This document shows positions 27,408 through 35,802 of a stretch of DNA of 64,000 bases, in pieces. The notes under the pieces are model-generated. The model ran no database searches. It was not told where the DNA came from and worked only from the letters and a program-made list of their open reading frames with translations. Every line of letters begins with the position of its first letter. Position 1 is the stretch's first letter. This stretch comes from Leadbettera azotonutricia ZAS-9 (lineage in GTDB: Bacteria; Spirochaetota; Spirochaetia; Treponematales; Breznakiellaceae), in contig NC_015577.1 in the NCBI RefSeq assembly GCF_000214355.1, positions 3,339,389 to 3,403,388 of the forward strand, written 5' to 3'. Made by a program: the position numbers and the translations under genes.

Positions 27408-28667
27408 ATGTCCCGTTATTTTCTGCTGGTTGTACAGTCTTCCATCGGCACAGTGATATTGCTGGCGATGCTTTTGGCGCTGCTCTCGTCCCCTGCCCTT
27501 AAAGGCAGCGGGAAAGGGCGGGGTCTGCCATTTCTCTGCCTTGCAGGAACTTTGGCGGCTTTGGTGCTGGCTTTTCTCCGCCGTACCACTGCTGTCAATA
27601 TAGGGAAAATCAGTACTTTTACCGCAGCCCTGGCAATTATCGCAGGTATTGTTTTCCTGTTCCGGGAATTGCGTCAAAAGGCACGAATCAGCCTATCCGG
27701 CGTTTCTTTTTTTGCAGATACCGCGTTGGTGTTTTTGCTGCCTTTTTACGCTCTTCCGGCAGTTTTTTTGTATCCCTCTGAATTCCTTCTTGCAGGAGAA
27801 AGCGCCTTTAGCACTGATTTTCTTTTTAAGTGCATAGGCTACCTTGCGGGCATTGGTCTTTCGCTTCTTACCGGTTTGTGTCTTTATAAAATAGGCCGGG
27901 GGATGGGAAAGGGGCTCAGCCTTATCCTGTGCGGGGCTTTAATAATCAATATGGCAAACCAGGTATGCACTGTGCTGCAATTTCTTTTTGCACGGCGCAT
28001 GATCCCCATGAACCGGACAATTTTCCGCCTTATTACCCCGGCCCTGAACAACAGCATTGTTTTTCTCTTTGGGATTCTGGCAATTACCTCTGTGCTGCCG
28101 GTGCTGGCTTTTATCCAAAGCTGCACCTTTGGGAGCGGCAGCCATCGTCAAAAGACTTATTCCAATCCTGCGGAACGCAGGAAGGTGCATGCAGTATCCC
28201 GGCACAGAAAACAGCTCTGCATCACCCTGGCGGCATCATACGCGGTTACGCTGCTCAGCCTTACGGTCCTGAAAGCATGGAACGAAAAGGGTGTGGAACT
28301 TTCGCCTGCCGAATCCTACAATCTCTCAGGCAATGAAATTGTCATTCCTCTTGAACTCATAGAAGATGGCCATTTGCACCGTTATAATTACCGGGCATCC
28401 GAAAATATAGAAATGCGTTTTATCATTATTAAAAAGAATGAAAGCGCTTATGGCGTAGGGCTTGACGCCTGCGACATTTGCGGGCCTACCGGTTATTACG
28501 AGCGCAAGGACGAAGTAATCTGCCGCCTTTGCGATGTGGTAATGAACAAGGCCACCATAGGTTTCCGCGGCGGCTGCAATCCTGTACCTTTGGCATATAC
28601 ACTGCGAAGCGGAAATATGATCATCCAAACCGAAAGCCTTGAAATTGAACGGGCGCGCTTTAAATAG
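27408..28667 (+). CDS. DUF2318-type membrane protein with CxxC motifs
   Basis: This 419-residue protein has about eight membrane helices in residues 1-250, one more near 270-290, and a soluble C-terminal domain. That domain holds CDIC (near 355) and CRLC, plus a later Cys in RGGCNPVPL. This is the DUF2318 pattern found beside FTR1 and P19. The cysteines could bind a metal or a cofactor for electron transfer during iron uptake. It begins right after the tpd stop. Confidence 0.85.
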   Translation: MSRYFLLVVQSSIGTVILLAMLLALLSSPALKGSGKGRGLPFLCLAGTLAALVLAFLRRTTAVNIGKISTFTAALAIIAGIVFLFRELRQKARISLSGVSFFADTALVFLLPFYALPAVFLYPSEFLLAGESAFSTDFLFKCIGYLAGIGLSLLTGLCLYKIGRGMGKGLSLILCGALIINMANQVCTVLQFLFARRMIPMNRTIFRLITPALNNSIVFLFGILAITSVLPVLAFIQSCTFGSGSHRQKTYSNPAERRKVHAVSRHRKQLCITLAASYAVTLLSLTVLKAWNEKGVELSPAESYNLSGNEIVIPLELIEDGHLHRYNYRASENIEMRFIIIKKNESAYGVGLDACDICGPTGYYERKDEVICRLCDVVMNKATIGFRGGCNPVPLAYTLRSGNMIIQTESLEIERARFK

Positions 28668-28675
28668 GAGCGGAT

Positions 28676-29941
28676 ATGTTTTTCAGAATGACATTTGGCG
28701 CCTTGTTCCGGCAAAGAGGCAAGATGCTGATGGTCGCTTTTACCGTGGCCCTGGGCGCTTCACTGGCAACGGCCATGCTCAACGTGATGTTCGATGTGGG
28801 GGACAAGGTTAATCAGGAACTTAAAGCTTACGGCGCCAATATTACCGTGCGTCCCCGGGGGGCGTCATTGCTGGACGAACTGTACGGCCTTGGGGAAGAT
28901 TCGGGCGCCCAGAAATACCTTGCGGAAAGCGATCTTGGAAACATAAAAACGATTTTTTGGGCTTTCAACATTGTTGATTTTACGCCCTATCTCAATATAC
29001 ACGCCCGTCTTAAAGGCGAAACAGTGAAACTAACCGGAACATGGTTCAACCATCATCTTGAACTGCCCACAGGCGAAACCGTCGATACGGGTATGCTCAA
29101 TATGAAGAGCTGGTGGCACATTGAAGGTTCCGTATCCGGCGAAAATACCTGCCTTGTGGGACGCATAGCCGCCGAACGGCAGGGGATAAAAGTTGGCGAT
29201 ACCATTACTCTAGAAGTAGGGGGCAAAACCGCCTCGTTTACTGCGGGAGGAATATTCAATTCCGGTGCTGAAGAGGATGAGTATATCTATATCCCCCTGG
29301 CTGCCGCGCAGAATCTTGCGGGCCTTGAAGGTCTTGTTAGTTCTGTAGAAGTAAGCGCCCTTACCACCCCGGATAATGAACTTTCCCGCAGGGCTGCCCA
29401 GGACCCGAAAAGCCTTTCCATAAAAGAGTGGGACACCTGGTACTGCACTGCCTATTCAAGCGCAATCTGTTATCAGATTGACGAAGTAATAAGCGGGGCT
29501 GTTTCCAAACCTCTGCGGCAGGTGGCCGAATCGGAAGGCGCCATCTTGCAAAAGACCCAGCTTCTCATGCTCCTTATCACCCTATTGAGCCTTGCAGGTT
29601 CCGCCCTGGCCATTTCAAATCTGGTAAGCGCCGGGGTAATGGAACGGTCTGCGGAGATAGGCCTTTTAAAAGCGGTAGGCGCCGAGGATGGGGAAGTAAT
29701 GGGCCTGGTATTGGCGGGGGTCATCATCACCGGCATTGCAGGCGGAATAATGGGGTATTTTGCCGGCCTCGGCTTTGCGCAGATCATCGGCTACTCGGTG
29801 TTTGGGCAGTCCATTGCCATTAAAACCATGGTTATCCCTCTGGTTGCCGTTTTGATAACTTTGGTAACACTGGCAGGCAGCATTCCTGCCATGCGCCTGC
29901 TCCTGTCCCTGCGTCCGGCGGAGGTTTTGCATGGCCGCTAA
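28676..29941 (+). CDS. ABC transporter permease, MacB/FtsX-like (first)
   Basis: This is a 421-residue permease. One N-terminal membrane helix is followed by a large extracytoplasmic domain (about 45-280) and three C-terminal helices of the FtsX type (AEIGLLKAVGAEDGEVMGLVL is the conserved coupling segment). Such permeases act as mechanotransmitters or extruders rather than classic importers. In the Campylobacter P19 cluster two homologues occupy the same place. It overlaps the second permease by 11 bases. Confidence 0.88.
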   Translation: MFFRMTFGALFRQRGKMLMVAFTVALGASLATAMLNVMFDVGDKVNQELKAYGANITVRPRGASLLDELYGLGEDSGAQKYLAESDLGNIKTIFWAFNIVDFTPYLNIHARLKGETVKLTGTWFNHHLELPTGETVDTGMLNMKSWWHIEGSVSGENTCLVGRIAAERQGIKVGDTITLEVGGKTASFTAGGIFNSGAEEDEYIYIPLAAAQNLAGLEGLVSSVEVSALTTPDNELSRRAAQDPKSLSIKEWDTWYCTAYSSAICYQIDEVISGAVSKPLRQVAESEGAILQKTQLLMLLITLLSLAGSALAISNLVSAGVMERSAEIGLLKAVGAEDGEVMGLVLAGVIITGIAGGIMGYFAGLGFAQIIGYSVFGQSIAIKTMVIPLVAVLITLVTLAGSIPAMRLLLSLRPAEVLHGR

Positions 29942-31100
29942 ACCGTTCTCCAAAAGCGCATTTCGATTCTATTTGCGCATGGTAACCAGCTCCCTTATCA
30001 GACGGCGTTCGCGCATGGCGGTAGCGCTTTTGGCTATTGCAATAGGCGCAACAATACTGTCAGGGCTTATTACCATTTATTATGATATTCCCCGGCAAAT
30101 GGGGCAGGAGTTCCGTTCATACGGGGCCAATTTTTTATTGTACCCCTCGGACTCCGAAACCCTGAGCGACAGGACAATTCAGGCCGCAAGAGCCCTGCTG
30201 CCCGAAGGAACCATGGGCATTGCCCCTTACCGTTACCGCATGGCCAAAATAAACGAACAGCCCTTTATGGCCGCAGGCACTGAACTTACCGAGGCGCGCA
30301 AGACCAGCCCGTACTGGGCGGTGGAAGGCAGCTGGCCCGAGACCCCAAACGAGGCACTTATCGGCGAAGAAGTGGCTGAACATATACGCCTGGCGCCGGG
30401 CAGCGCTTTTGCACTTACCGTTTCAGGCAATGGCGGCAAAATCCAGGGGTCAAAGGACTTTATTGTTTCCGGTGTTCTGCGTACAGGCGGTGCGGAGGAA
30501 GCTTTTATATTCATGTCCCTTGAGGACTTTAGCCTCCTGGGCGCGGAAGAAGGTATTGCGGGCGGGGAAGGCGCCGATGTGGTTGAATGCAGCATCAATG
30601 CACCAAGGGAAACCCTGGAGGCCGCCGCCCATCGCATCAATACAGAAGTTGACGGCATAGAAGCCCGGCTTGTGCGGCGTGTTACTGAATCGGAAGGCGC
30701 GGTACTGGGTAAACTGCAAACCCTTATCTACCTGGTAACCATTATTGTGCTTTTACTCACCATGATTTGTGTCGCTACCACGATGATGGCAGTGGTAACC
30801 GAGCGGCGCAAAGAAATAGGTTTGCGCAAAGCCCTGGGCGCGGCAAACAGCAGCCTGGTTATGGAATTTTTGGGAGAAGGTATTTTTCTCGGCGGTTTTG
30901 GCGGCGCTCTGGGTGGACTTCTTGGGTTTGTGTTTGCCCAGACAGTAGGGCTAAAGGTGTTCAACCGCGCCATTGCCTTCAACGGCCTCCTTTTACCCGC
31001 AACCATATTCGCTGCCATCATCATCACCGGCATAGCTTGTTTAATTCCATTGCGGAGCGCAACAAAAGTTGACCCCGCAGTGGTACTGAGAGGAGAATAA
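29931..31100 (+). CDS. ABC transporter permease, MacB/FtsX-like (second)
   Basis: This 389-residue permease is paralogous in layout to the preceding gene: an N-terminal helix after SLIRRRSRMAVALLAIAIGA, an extracytoplasmic domain, and three C-terminal helices with RRKEIGLRKALGAANSSLVM. The two proteins probably form a heterodimer driven by the ATPase encoded two bases downstream. Substrate or signal is unknown, with iron handling implied by context. Confidence 0.88.
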   Translation: MAAKPFSKSAFRFYLRMVTSSLIRRRSRMAVALLAIAIGATILSGLITIYYDIPRQMGQEFRSYGANFLLYPSDSETLSDRTIQAARALLPEGTMGIAPYRYRMAKINEQPFMAAGTELTEARKTSPYWAVEGSWPETPNEALIGEEVAEHIRLAPGSAFALTVSGNGGKIQGSKDFIVSGVLRTGGAEEAFIFMSLEDFSLLGAEEGIAGGEGADVVECSINAPRETLEAAAHRINTEVDGIEARLVRRVTESEGAVLGKLQTLIYLVTIIVLLLTMICVATTMMAVVTERRKEIGLRKALGAANSSLVMEFLGEGIFLGGFGGALGGLLGFVFAQTVGLKVFNRAIAFNGLLLPATIFAAIIITGIACLIPLRSATKVDPAVVLRGE

Positions 31101-31102
31101 AA

Positions 31103-31774
31103 ATGGATTTACTGGAACTACAGGATATTTCCAAAATTTACGGAAAGCTCGAAGCCCTGCGGCATATAGACCTCAAGGTCAAGAAGGGAGAGTGGCTTGC
31201 CATCATGGGCCCGTCAGGTTCGGGAAAGACCACGATGATGAACATCATTGGCTGTATGGACAAGCCTTCGTCAGGAGAAGTGGTGCTGGACGGAATCACC
31301 ATTTCACGGGAAAGCGCCAAATCCCTTACGGCCATACGCCGGGACAAGATAGGCCTGGTATTTCAGCAGTTTCACCTCGTGCCCTACCTTTCGGCCCTGG
31401 AAAATGTGATGGTAGCCCAGTATTACCACAGCATGCCCGATGAAAAAGAAGCCATGGAGGCCCTGGATCGGGTGGGCCTAAGCGGACGTGCCAAACATCT
31501 CCCTGCCCAGCTTTCTGGCGGCGAGCAGCAGCGGGTGTGCATTGCACGGGCCCTTATCAATTATCCGGCTCTGATCCTCGCAGACGAACCCACGGGCAAC
31601 CTCGACGAGGCAAACGAAAGCATCGTCATCGACATTTTCAAACAGCTCCATGCCGAGGGCAGCACCATTATTGTGGTGACCCACGATCCCGAAGTCGCCG
31701 AAGACGCCGAGCGTACCATTATACTGGAGCACGGCCGTATTGCCAGAATAGAAAACAACGGGAGCACAACATGA
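31103..31774 (+). CDS. ABC transporter ATP-binding protein (LolD/MacB type)
   Basis: This 223-residue ATPase has Walker [10 protein letters not shown] near 36-44, the Q-loop ([18 protein letters not shown]), signature LSGGEQQR, Walker [14 protein letters not shown] and switch His in VVTHDPEVA. It belongs to the LolD/MacB/FtsE group, which pairs with FtsX-like permeases. Its stop overlaps the next start as ATGA. Confidence 0.93.
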   Translation: MDLLELQDISKIYGKLEALRHIDLKVKKGEWLAIMGPSGSGKTTMMNIIGCMDKPSSGEVVLDGITISRESAKSLTAIRRDKIGLVFQQFHLVPYLSALENVMVAQYYHSMPDEKEAMEALDRVGLSGRAKHLPAQLSGGEQQRVCIARALINYPALILADEPTGNLDEANESIVIDIFKQLHAEGSTIIVVTHDPEVAEDAERTIILEHGRIARIENNGSTT

Positions 31775-32178
31775 AAGAAATCATTGTCGTTTTTATACTC
31801 ACTCTGGGACTTCTGCTTTTATCCGCCTGCGGAAAATCCGCTATCAAAGACGGCGTGTATTCTGGCAGAAGCTCTCCCGACGACACCGGGGCTTACGGGG
31901 AAGTAAACATCACAGTAAGCGCAGGAAAGATCAACACCTGCGATTTTGTTACCTGGCAGAAAGACGGAACCATAAAGGACGAGGACTATGGTAAAGTAAA
32001 CGGTGAAATTTCCAACCGTGCCTTTTATGACAAGGCCCAGCTTGCGGTCCGCGCCATGAAAACCTACGCCGCCCAATATGTTGCAAAACAGAATCTGAAA
32101 TCAGTAGACACCATAAGCGGCGCAACCAATTCCTATGACCAATTTGTCGAGGCTGTAGAAGAAGCGCTTAAGAAGTAA
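31771..32178 (+). CDS. FMN-binding-domain lipoprotein
   Basis: This 135-residue lipoprotein starts at the ATG at 31771 (ATGA overlap with the ATPase). A longer frame opens at 31537 but runs through the ATPase gene. The signal peptide ends with the lipobox LLSAC. The FMN-binding motif DTISGATNSYDQF matches the site where ApbE attaches FMN to a threonine in NqrC/RnfG-like proteins. In Campylobacter the same operon position is held by thioredoxin-like proteins, so a flavin-based extracytoplasmic redox carrier seems to replace them. No apbE gene is in the window. Confidence 0.85.
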   Translation: MKEIIVVFILTLGLLLLSACGKSAIKDGVYSGRSSPDDTGAYGEVNITVSAGKINTCDFVTWQKDGTIKDEDYGKVNGEISNRAFYDKAQLAVRAMKTYAAQYVAKQNLKSVDTISGATNSYDQFVEAVEEALKK

Positions 32179-32341
32179 AGGCGTTCCTTTAAAACAAAGA
32201 GTCCCTCGAACCGTCCTTTATCGATTATTTCTTCTGTTTTTGAAACTGACCCACCTTGACAAAAAATATAAGTGTTGATAATCTTATTATATGAAATATG
32301 GGCATCTTTAAAAACGAGCTGAACTGTGATAAAATAAATTC

Positions 32342-33199
32342 ATGAAACAGCATGGATTTTTTGATGAAAATGATAGGCTTAAAGAATTAAGCACACTCGG
32401 CGATCCCCTGGAAAAATTAAACAAATACATCAATTGGGATAATTTTCAGGGGATATTAACCAAAACATTGAAAAAAGAAGCACAGGGGCCGGGAGGCAGA
32501 CCGCCTTTTGATTATGTGATGATGTTTAAAATACTGATATTGCAAAAACTGTACAATGTAAGCGACGATCAGGCCGAATACCAAATAAAAGACCGATTGA
32601 GTTTTCAACGGTTTCTGGGATTGGCTCTGTGCGATACCGTTCCCGACGCGAAAACGATATGGCATTTTCGGGAAGAACTGGTAAAGGCAAACATATTGGA
32701 CACGATATTTTACCGATTTGTCAGGCAGCTTGAGGAGCAGGAAATAATAAGCTGCAGCGGAAGCATAGTGGACGCGACCTTTGTGGACGCTCAGCGGAAG
32801 CGGAACAACAAGGGGAAGGAAAAAAGGAAAAAGCATAAAAAGTCACAAAAGGACATTAATGCCCGCTGGGCGACCAAAAACAAGGAATGGCATTACGGAT
32901 ATAAAGACCATATAAAAATAGACGCGGAAAGCAAACTGATAACGAAGCTCAGTGCGACCAGTGCAGCAGTACATGACAGTCAGGAATTATCAAAATTGGT
33001 GGATGAGAAAGGATACCGGAACCGGCCGTTAACAAAGACACAGAAAGCGAACAACACGCGGAAATCGAAAATACGGTCGCGGGTTGAGCATGTATTTGCC
33101 ACGATGACGAATACGATGAGAGGGATAGTGGTCCGGAGTATAGGGATGGCATGGGCACACGCTAACATAGCACTTATGAATTTGACCTATAATTTCTAG
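32342..33199 (+). pseudogene. IS5-family transposase with internal deletion
   Basis: The 285-residue frame begins with the IS5-type N-terminus (GGRPPFDYVMMFKILILQKL, LSFQRFLGL, PDAKTIWHFRE). It has the first catalytic Asp in SIVDATFVDA and the catalytic Glu in RVEHVF. The segment carrying the second Asp (usually within a DSAY-type motif) is missing: LSKLVDE joins directly to KGYRNRPLT. Full-length relatives are about 40-50 residues longer. The frame is kept but the enzyme should be inactive. I could not find convincing terminal inverted repeats in the flanks (32179-32341 and 33200-33318). TTGACA at 32256 may be its promoter. Confidence 0.75.
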
Positions 33200-33318
33200 C
33201 GGTATATGTTTCTTATGAAGGGAAAGCGGGCATATGCATAGGGGGAGTCTATCCGCGACACACGATTGTGGGCAAGAGCGAATGAATGAGGCAATAATTA
33301 GAGTCTGTCTATAAAGTG

Positions 33319-33346
33319 TTAAGTTTTGTCCTGGTCTTACTATAAT
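33319..33346 (+). promoter_or_regulatory. Candidate promoter shared with 47080-47107
   Basis: TTAAGT (33319-33324) and TATAAT (33341-33346) are separated by 16 bases and preceded by GTG. The same GTGTTAAGTTT block, with TATACA at identical spacing, occurs at 47080-47107 before another small AT-rich gene. The block here directly follows AGAGTCTGTCTATAAA, which looks like an insertion-sequence end, so a mobile-element origin is possible. Confidence 0.4.
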
Positions 33347-33381
33347 CCGGTATAAAATGAAATTTATGGAGGATGAACAGT

Positions 33382-33606
33382 ATGGCAACACTTATGAAAT
33401 GTATTTCTGATGTTTTGACCGGCGGTTTGACTGCAGCCAGAGCTGTTTTAGGGTTTAATTTTCATATAATAGTTGCACAAATAGCAAACTTAATAGTATG
33501 CATGATGGTTGGAAGAGGCTTAACACTTGCTGCTAATGCCGCCTTACAAAAATTTGCAGGCCTTTTATTTGGTACTATGATATATGTTTCGGAGGAATGC
33601 AAGTAA
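33382..33606 (+). CDS. Small hydrophobic protein of unknown function
   Basis: This 74-residue protein starts at the ATG at 33382, nine bases after ATGGAGG; an in-frame ATG at 33373 abuts that site and is less likely. Two hydrophobic segments (about residues 22-42 and 50-68) are split by a short polar loop. There is no cleavable signal. It resembles small holin- or bacteriocin-sized membrane proteins only in layout, and I recognise no family. It is AT-rich, has its own promoter-like block, and is coupled directly to the next small gene. Confidence 0.55.
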   Translation: MATLMKCISDVLTGGLTAARAVLGFNFHIIVAQIANLIVCMMVGRGLTLAANAALQKFAGLLFGTMIYVSEECK

Positions 33607-33903
33607 ATGTTCATCTCTATATTAATATTACTACTTGTTATAAGTTTAACCATAGCATTAAAAAATATTTCAATTAAGAAAATTAATAATCTCATTGATA
33701 AAAAATTTAAAGAAGGATTCTATGCTAGAACTAATGGTTTTATACGATTTTTTATTAATAAATTCAATAAATATCAACTTATCAATCAGCAATATACTAG
33801 GATCTATAGAAAACGCGCAAACATGATTTGTAATATTACAATGGCAGTACTAATCACGTTTTGGATAATTTTATTTCTTGTAAGATATATTCGGTCGGCA
33901 TAA
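33607..33903 (+). CDS. Small two-helix membrane protein of unknown function
   Basis: This 98-residue protein starts directly after the stop of the preceding gene with no gap. One membrane helix at each end (about 2-20 and 75-95) flanks a strongly basic middle (KKINNLIDKKFKEGFYARTNG, RIYRKRANM). Composition is very AT-rich, unlike the core genes. The family is unknown. Tandem tiny membrane proteins beside a type III CRISPR locus could be an effector pair, but nothing in the sequence proves it. Confidence 0.55.
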   Translation: MFISILILLLVISLTIALKNISIKKINNLIDKKFKEGFYARTNGFIRFFINKFNKYQLINQQYTRIYRKRANMICNITMAVLITFWIILFLVRYIRSA

Positions 33904-33922
33904 ATTCATCATTTATTAAGCA

Positions 33923-34087
33923 TTACCCAGTTTTTTTGGCAAACCTGCTGCGCTCGGATCGTAGCCAGTTTTCATGCTCTTTGTTTACCAAATCAAAATA
34001 ATAAAACGAGTCTTTTGGTAATTCCTTCATTCTTGCCTGCATCCATTGATAGTAATTGATATACAAATTGAAAAGAGAAATAACCAG
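33923..34087 (-). other. In-frame open extension after the csx20 stop codon
   Basis: After the csx20 TAA (34088-34090) the same frame stays open for 54 more codons to a TAA at 33923. The last 39 codons follow an ATG at 34042 and read MQARMKELPKDSFYYFDLVN and then KEHENWLRSERSRFAKKTG, a protein-like composition. No ribosome site precedes that ATG. This is either a severed C-terminal part of Csx20 or a decayed neighbour. Confidence 0.35.
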
Positions 34088-34486
34088 TTACTCAAGTTCA
34101 GAATAACGTTTATAACGCCTAAAGCACACATGCTCAAACACATAACTCCGGTGAACAAGCTCGCCATCCCTTTCCTCTTTTGCAATACGTTTGGTAACCG
34201 CATGCACTGGTACAAGTCTCCGTCCAAGAGCATAGTCCACCAGCGCGAAAGTCATGCCGAATTCACCCTGCAATACGACAACATCATCGGCTTTAGCCTC
34301 GGAAAGCCATGAGGCAAAGGGCTCAAGATGTGCCTGGGTCAGAAATTTGTCCGTGGGTACTGCGCTCCATAAAGCCTTTAATTCTTCAGAGGGGTAGATG
34401 CAGTTTTCGCAGCCAAAATCATTAGCAAGTTCGGCTTTTTGATTTTCGGTAAGAGCGTGGTTCAAGAGGCAGTAGGCGGTTGGCAT
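34088..34486 (-). CDS. csx20: Csx20-like CRISPR accessory protein, putative ring nuclease
   Basis: This 132-residue protein is the last gene of the Cmr operon and overlaps the csx1 end by 25 bases. N-terminal HALTENQKAELANDFG, the YPSEELKALWSAVP segment, VVLQGEFGMTFALVDYAL and the C-terminal FEHVCFRRYKRY match my recollection of the Csx20 family. Csx20 has been proposed to degrade cyclic oligoadenylates and so switch off CARF effectors. Its position next to a CARF-HEPN effector supports that role. I am fairly but not fully sure of the family name. Confidence 0.6.
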   Translation of the reverse strand: MPTAYCLLNHALTENQKAELANDFGCENCIYPSEELKALWSAVPTDKFLTQAHLEPFASWLSEAKADDVVVLQGEFGMTFALVDYALGRRLVPVHAVTKRIAKEERDGELVHRSYVFEHVCFRRYKRYSELE

Positions 34487-35784
34487 ATATTCCTCAGTCT
34501 CCCGAACAGTTGTTTTATTTCTTTTTTAAATATTGAATAGCTATTAGCTCTAGCATCAAATCCACCATGATTTATATCATTACGCAACCAACTTACCTTG
34601 TTATAAACCACTGCAAAATTTTTCAATGCACTGTTGTTGATATCCAAGCTTAAATTTTGGATTAATTGTTTATCGTCGTTAGTGAATTTCCAATCATCTA
34701 TATTTTTATTACTGTTAAAGCGATATGTATAATTGAGATACTTTCTCAAAACTTCTCTGTATTCCCTATTATGAAAGTCTGCTTTTTGTTGACTTAATAA
34801 ATAAGTAATTATTCCCTCTTGCATCATTGTCAAAGCCTCAGGAAGCATTTTATGATCCAAATGCCATTTAACAGCATGTAGAAAATTTAATGGTTCTTTG
34901 GTTTTAAAAGGAATAATTTTTTCTCTGAGGCGATCGAAAATAGGCTTAAAAGGCGCTTGATAATTTCCGGCAGCTTCAAGTTTATCAATATTCTCCCTGC
35001 AATTTTGAAATATTTTCCCATTAATAATCTCTGATCCTCGCAATGTAGCCATAGATTCAGTAACCGCCTCGATTGAACTCTTAACCCCTGCAGTTGAAGA
35101 TGTAGATTGATCTTTCATTTCTTCACTTATGGGATACTGCTTTGAAGAAGGGCTGGGAATATTAACAATTTCCATTAATTTATCACCAATACCATAATTA
35201 ACAAATGTATCAGCTGCTGAAGACCATTGCATTAATTGGTAAAAGGGCGTCAAATTAAAAATAGGCGCTGTATTCTCTTCATTTCTTGCCTCATATGCAC
35301 CATAATAAATACCCATAACATTAATATTCTTCAGATGTCGTGCGTAATTCAGGATAGCAAAACCAAGCATTGGCAATGAACGGAAACCATGTGTAATATC
35401 AAATATTACAGAATCATCATTATCCAGCACGTCATATATTTTACTAAATATATCCCAAATTTCCATTTCCGATTTTCCATCCGGAATATCAACTGTTTCA
35501 ATTTTAGCCGTAGTATTGAGTGATTCCAAAATCGATTTTAGCCCAATTTCAGGAACATCCCAATGTTTCTCTTTTGCCCCTTCTGTAAGAACAATAAATA
35601 TCTTATCATTTTCAGTATAATTTTTACAGAAAAAATCAATTGTAGCTCGTTGGGCAAATTTGGTTTTTATCTTATTTCCAGAATATGAATAAACACATTC
35701 CTTGTAATCGCCAGTTCCAAGGAATGCTATAAAAATATTTCTCCGCTTTGAAGGCTTGCTCTCCTGGGATGTATTATCCATCAT
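34462..35784 (-). CDS. csx1: CARF-HEPN ribonuclease, Csx1/Csx2 (TIGR02221-like)
   Basis: This is a 440-residue type III CRISPR effector. The N-terminal CARF domain of TM1812 type carries FLGTGDY near residue 20 and DITHGFRSLPMLGFAILN near 130-147, the ligand-pocket loop. The C-terminal HEPN domain has the catalytic RxxxxH motif as RNDINH at about 399-404. It should be an RNase activated by the cyclic oligoadenylate made by Cmr2. GAGG lies seven bases before the ATG. It is followed by csx20 in the same operon. The gene is more AT-rich than the cmr genes. Confidence 0.88.
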   Translation of the reverse strand: MMDNTSQESKPSKRRNIFIAFLGTGDYKECVYSYSGNKIKTKFAQRATIDFFCKNYTENDKIFIVLTEGAKEKHWDVPEIGLKSILESLNTTAKIETVDIPDGKSEMEIWDIFSKIYDVLDNDDSVIFDITHGFRSLPMLGFAILNYARHLKNINVMGIYYGAYEARNEENTAPIFNLTPFYQLMQWSSAADTFVNYGIGDKLMEIVNIPSPSSKQYPISEEMKDQSTSSTAGVKSSIEAVTESMATLRGSEIINGKIFQNCRENIDKLEAAGNYQAPFKPIFDRLREKIIPFKTKEPLNFLHAVKWHLDHKMLPEALTMMQEGIITYLLSQQKADFHNREYREVLRKYLNYTYRFNSNKNIDDWKFTNDDKQLIQNLSLDINNSALKNFAVVYNKVSWLRNDINHGGFDARANSYSIFKKEIKQLFGRLRNICQPPTAS

Positions 35785-35802
35785 TAATTACCTCATATTA
35801 AT

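Noticed and set aside
31537-31770. Upstream extension of the FMN-binding lipoprotein frame
   Set aside because: It lies inside the ABC ATPase gene. The ATG at 31771 gives a proper lipoprotein signal and an ATGA overlap.
32179-33318. Terminal inverted repeats of the IS5-type element
   Set aside because: Comparison of both flanks gave only short AT-rich matches, so I do not assign element boundaries.
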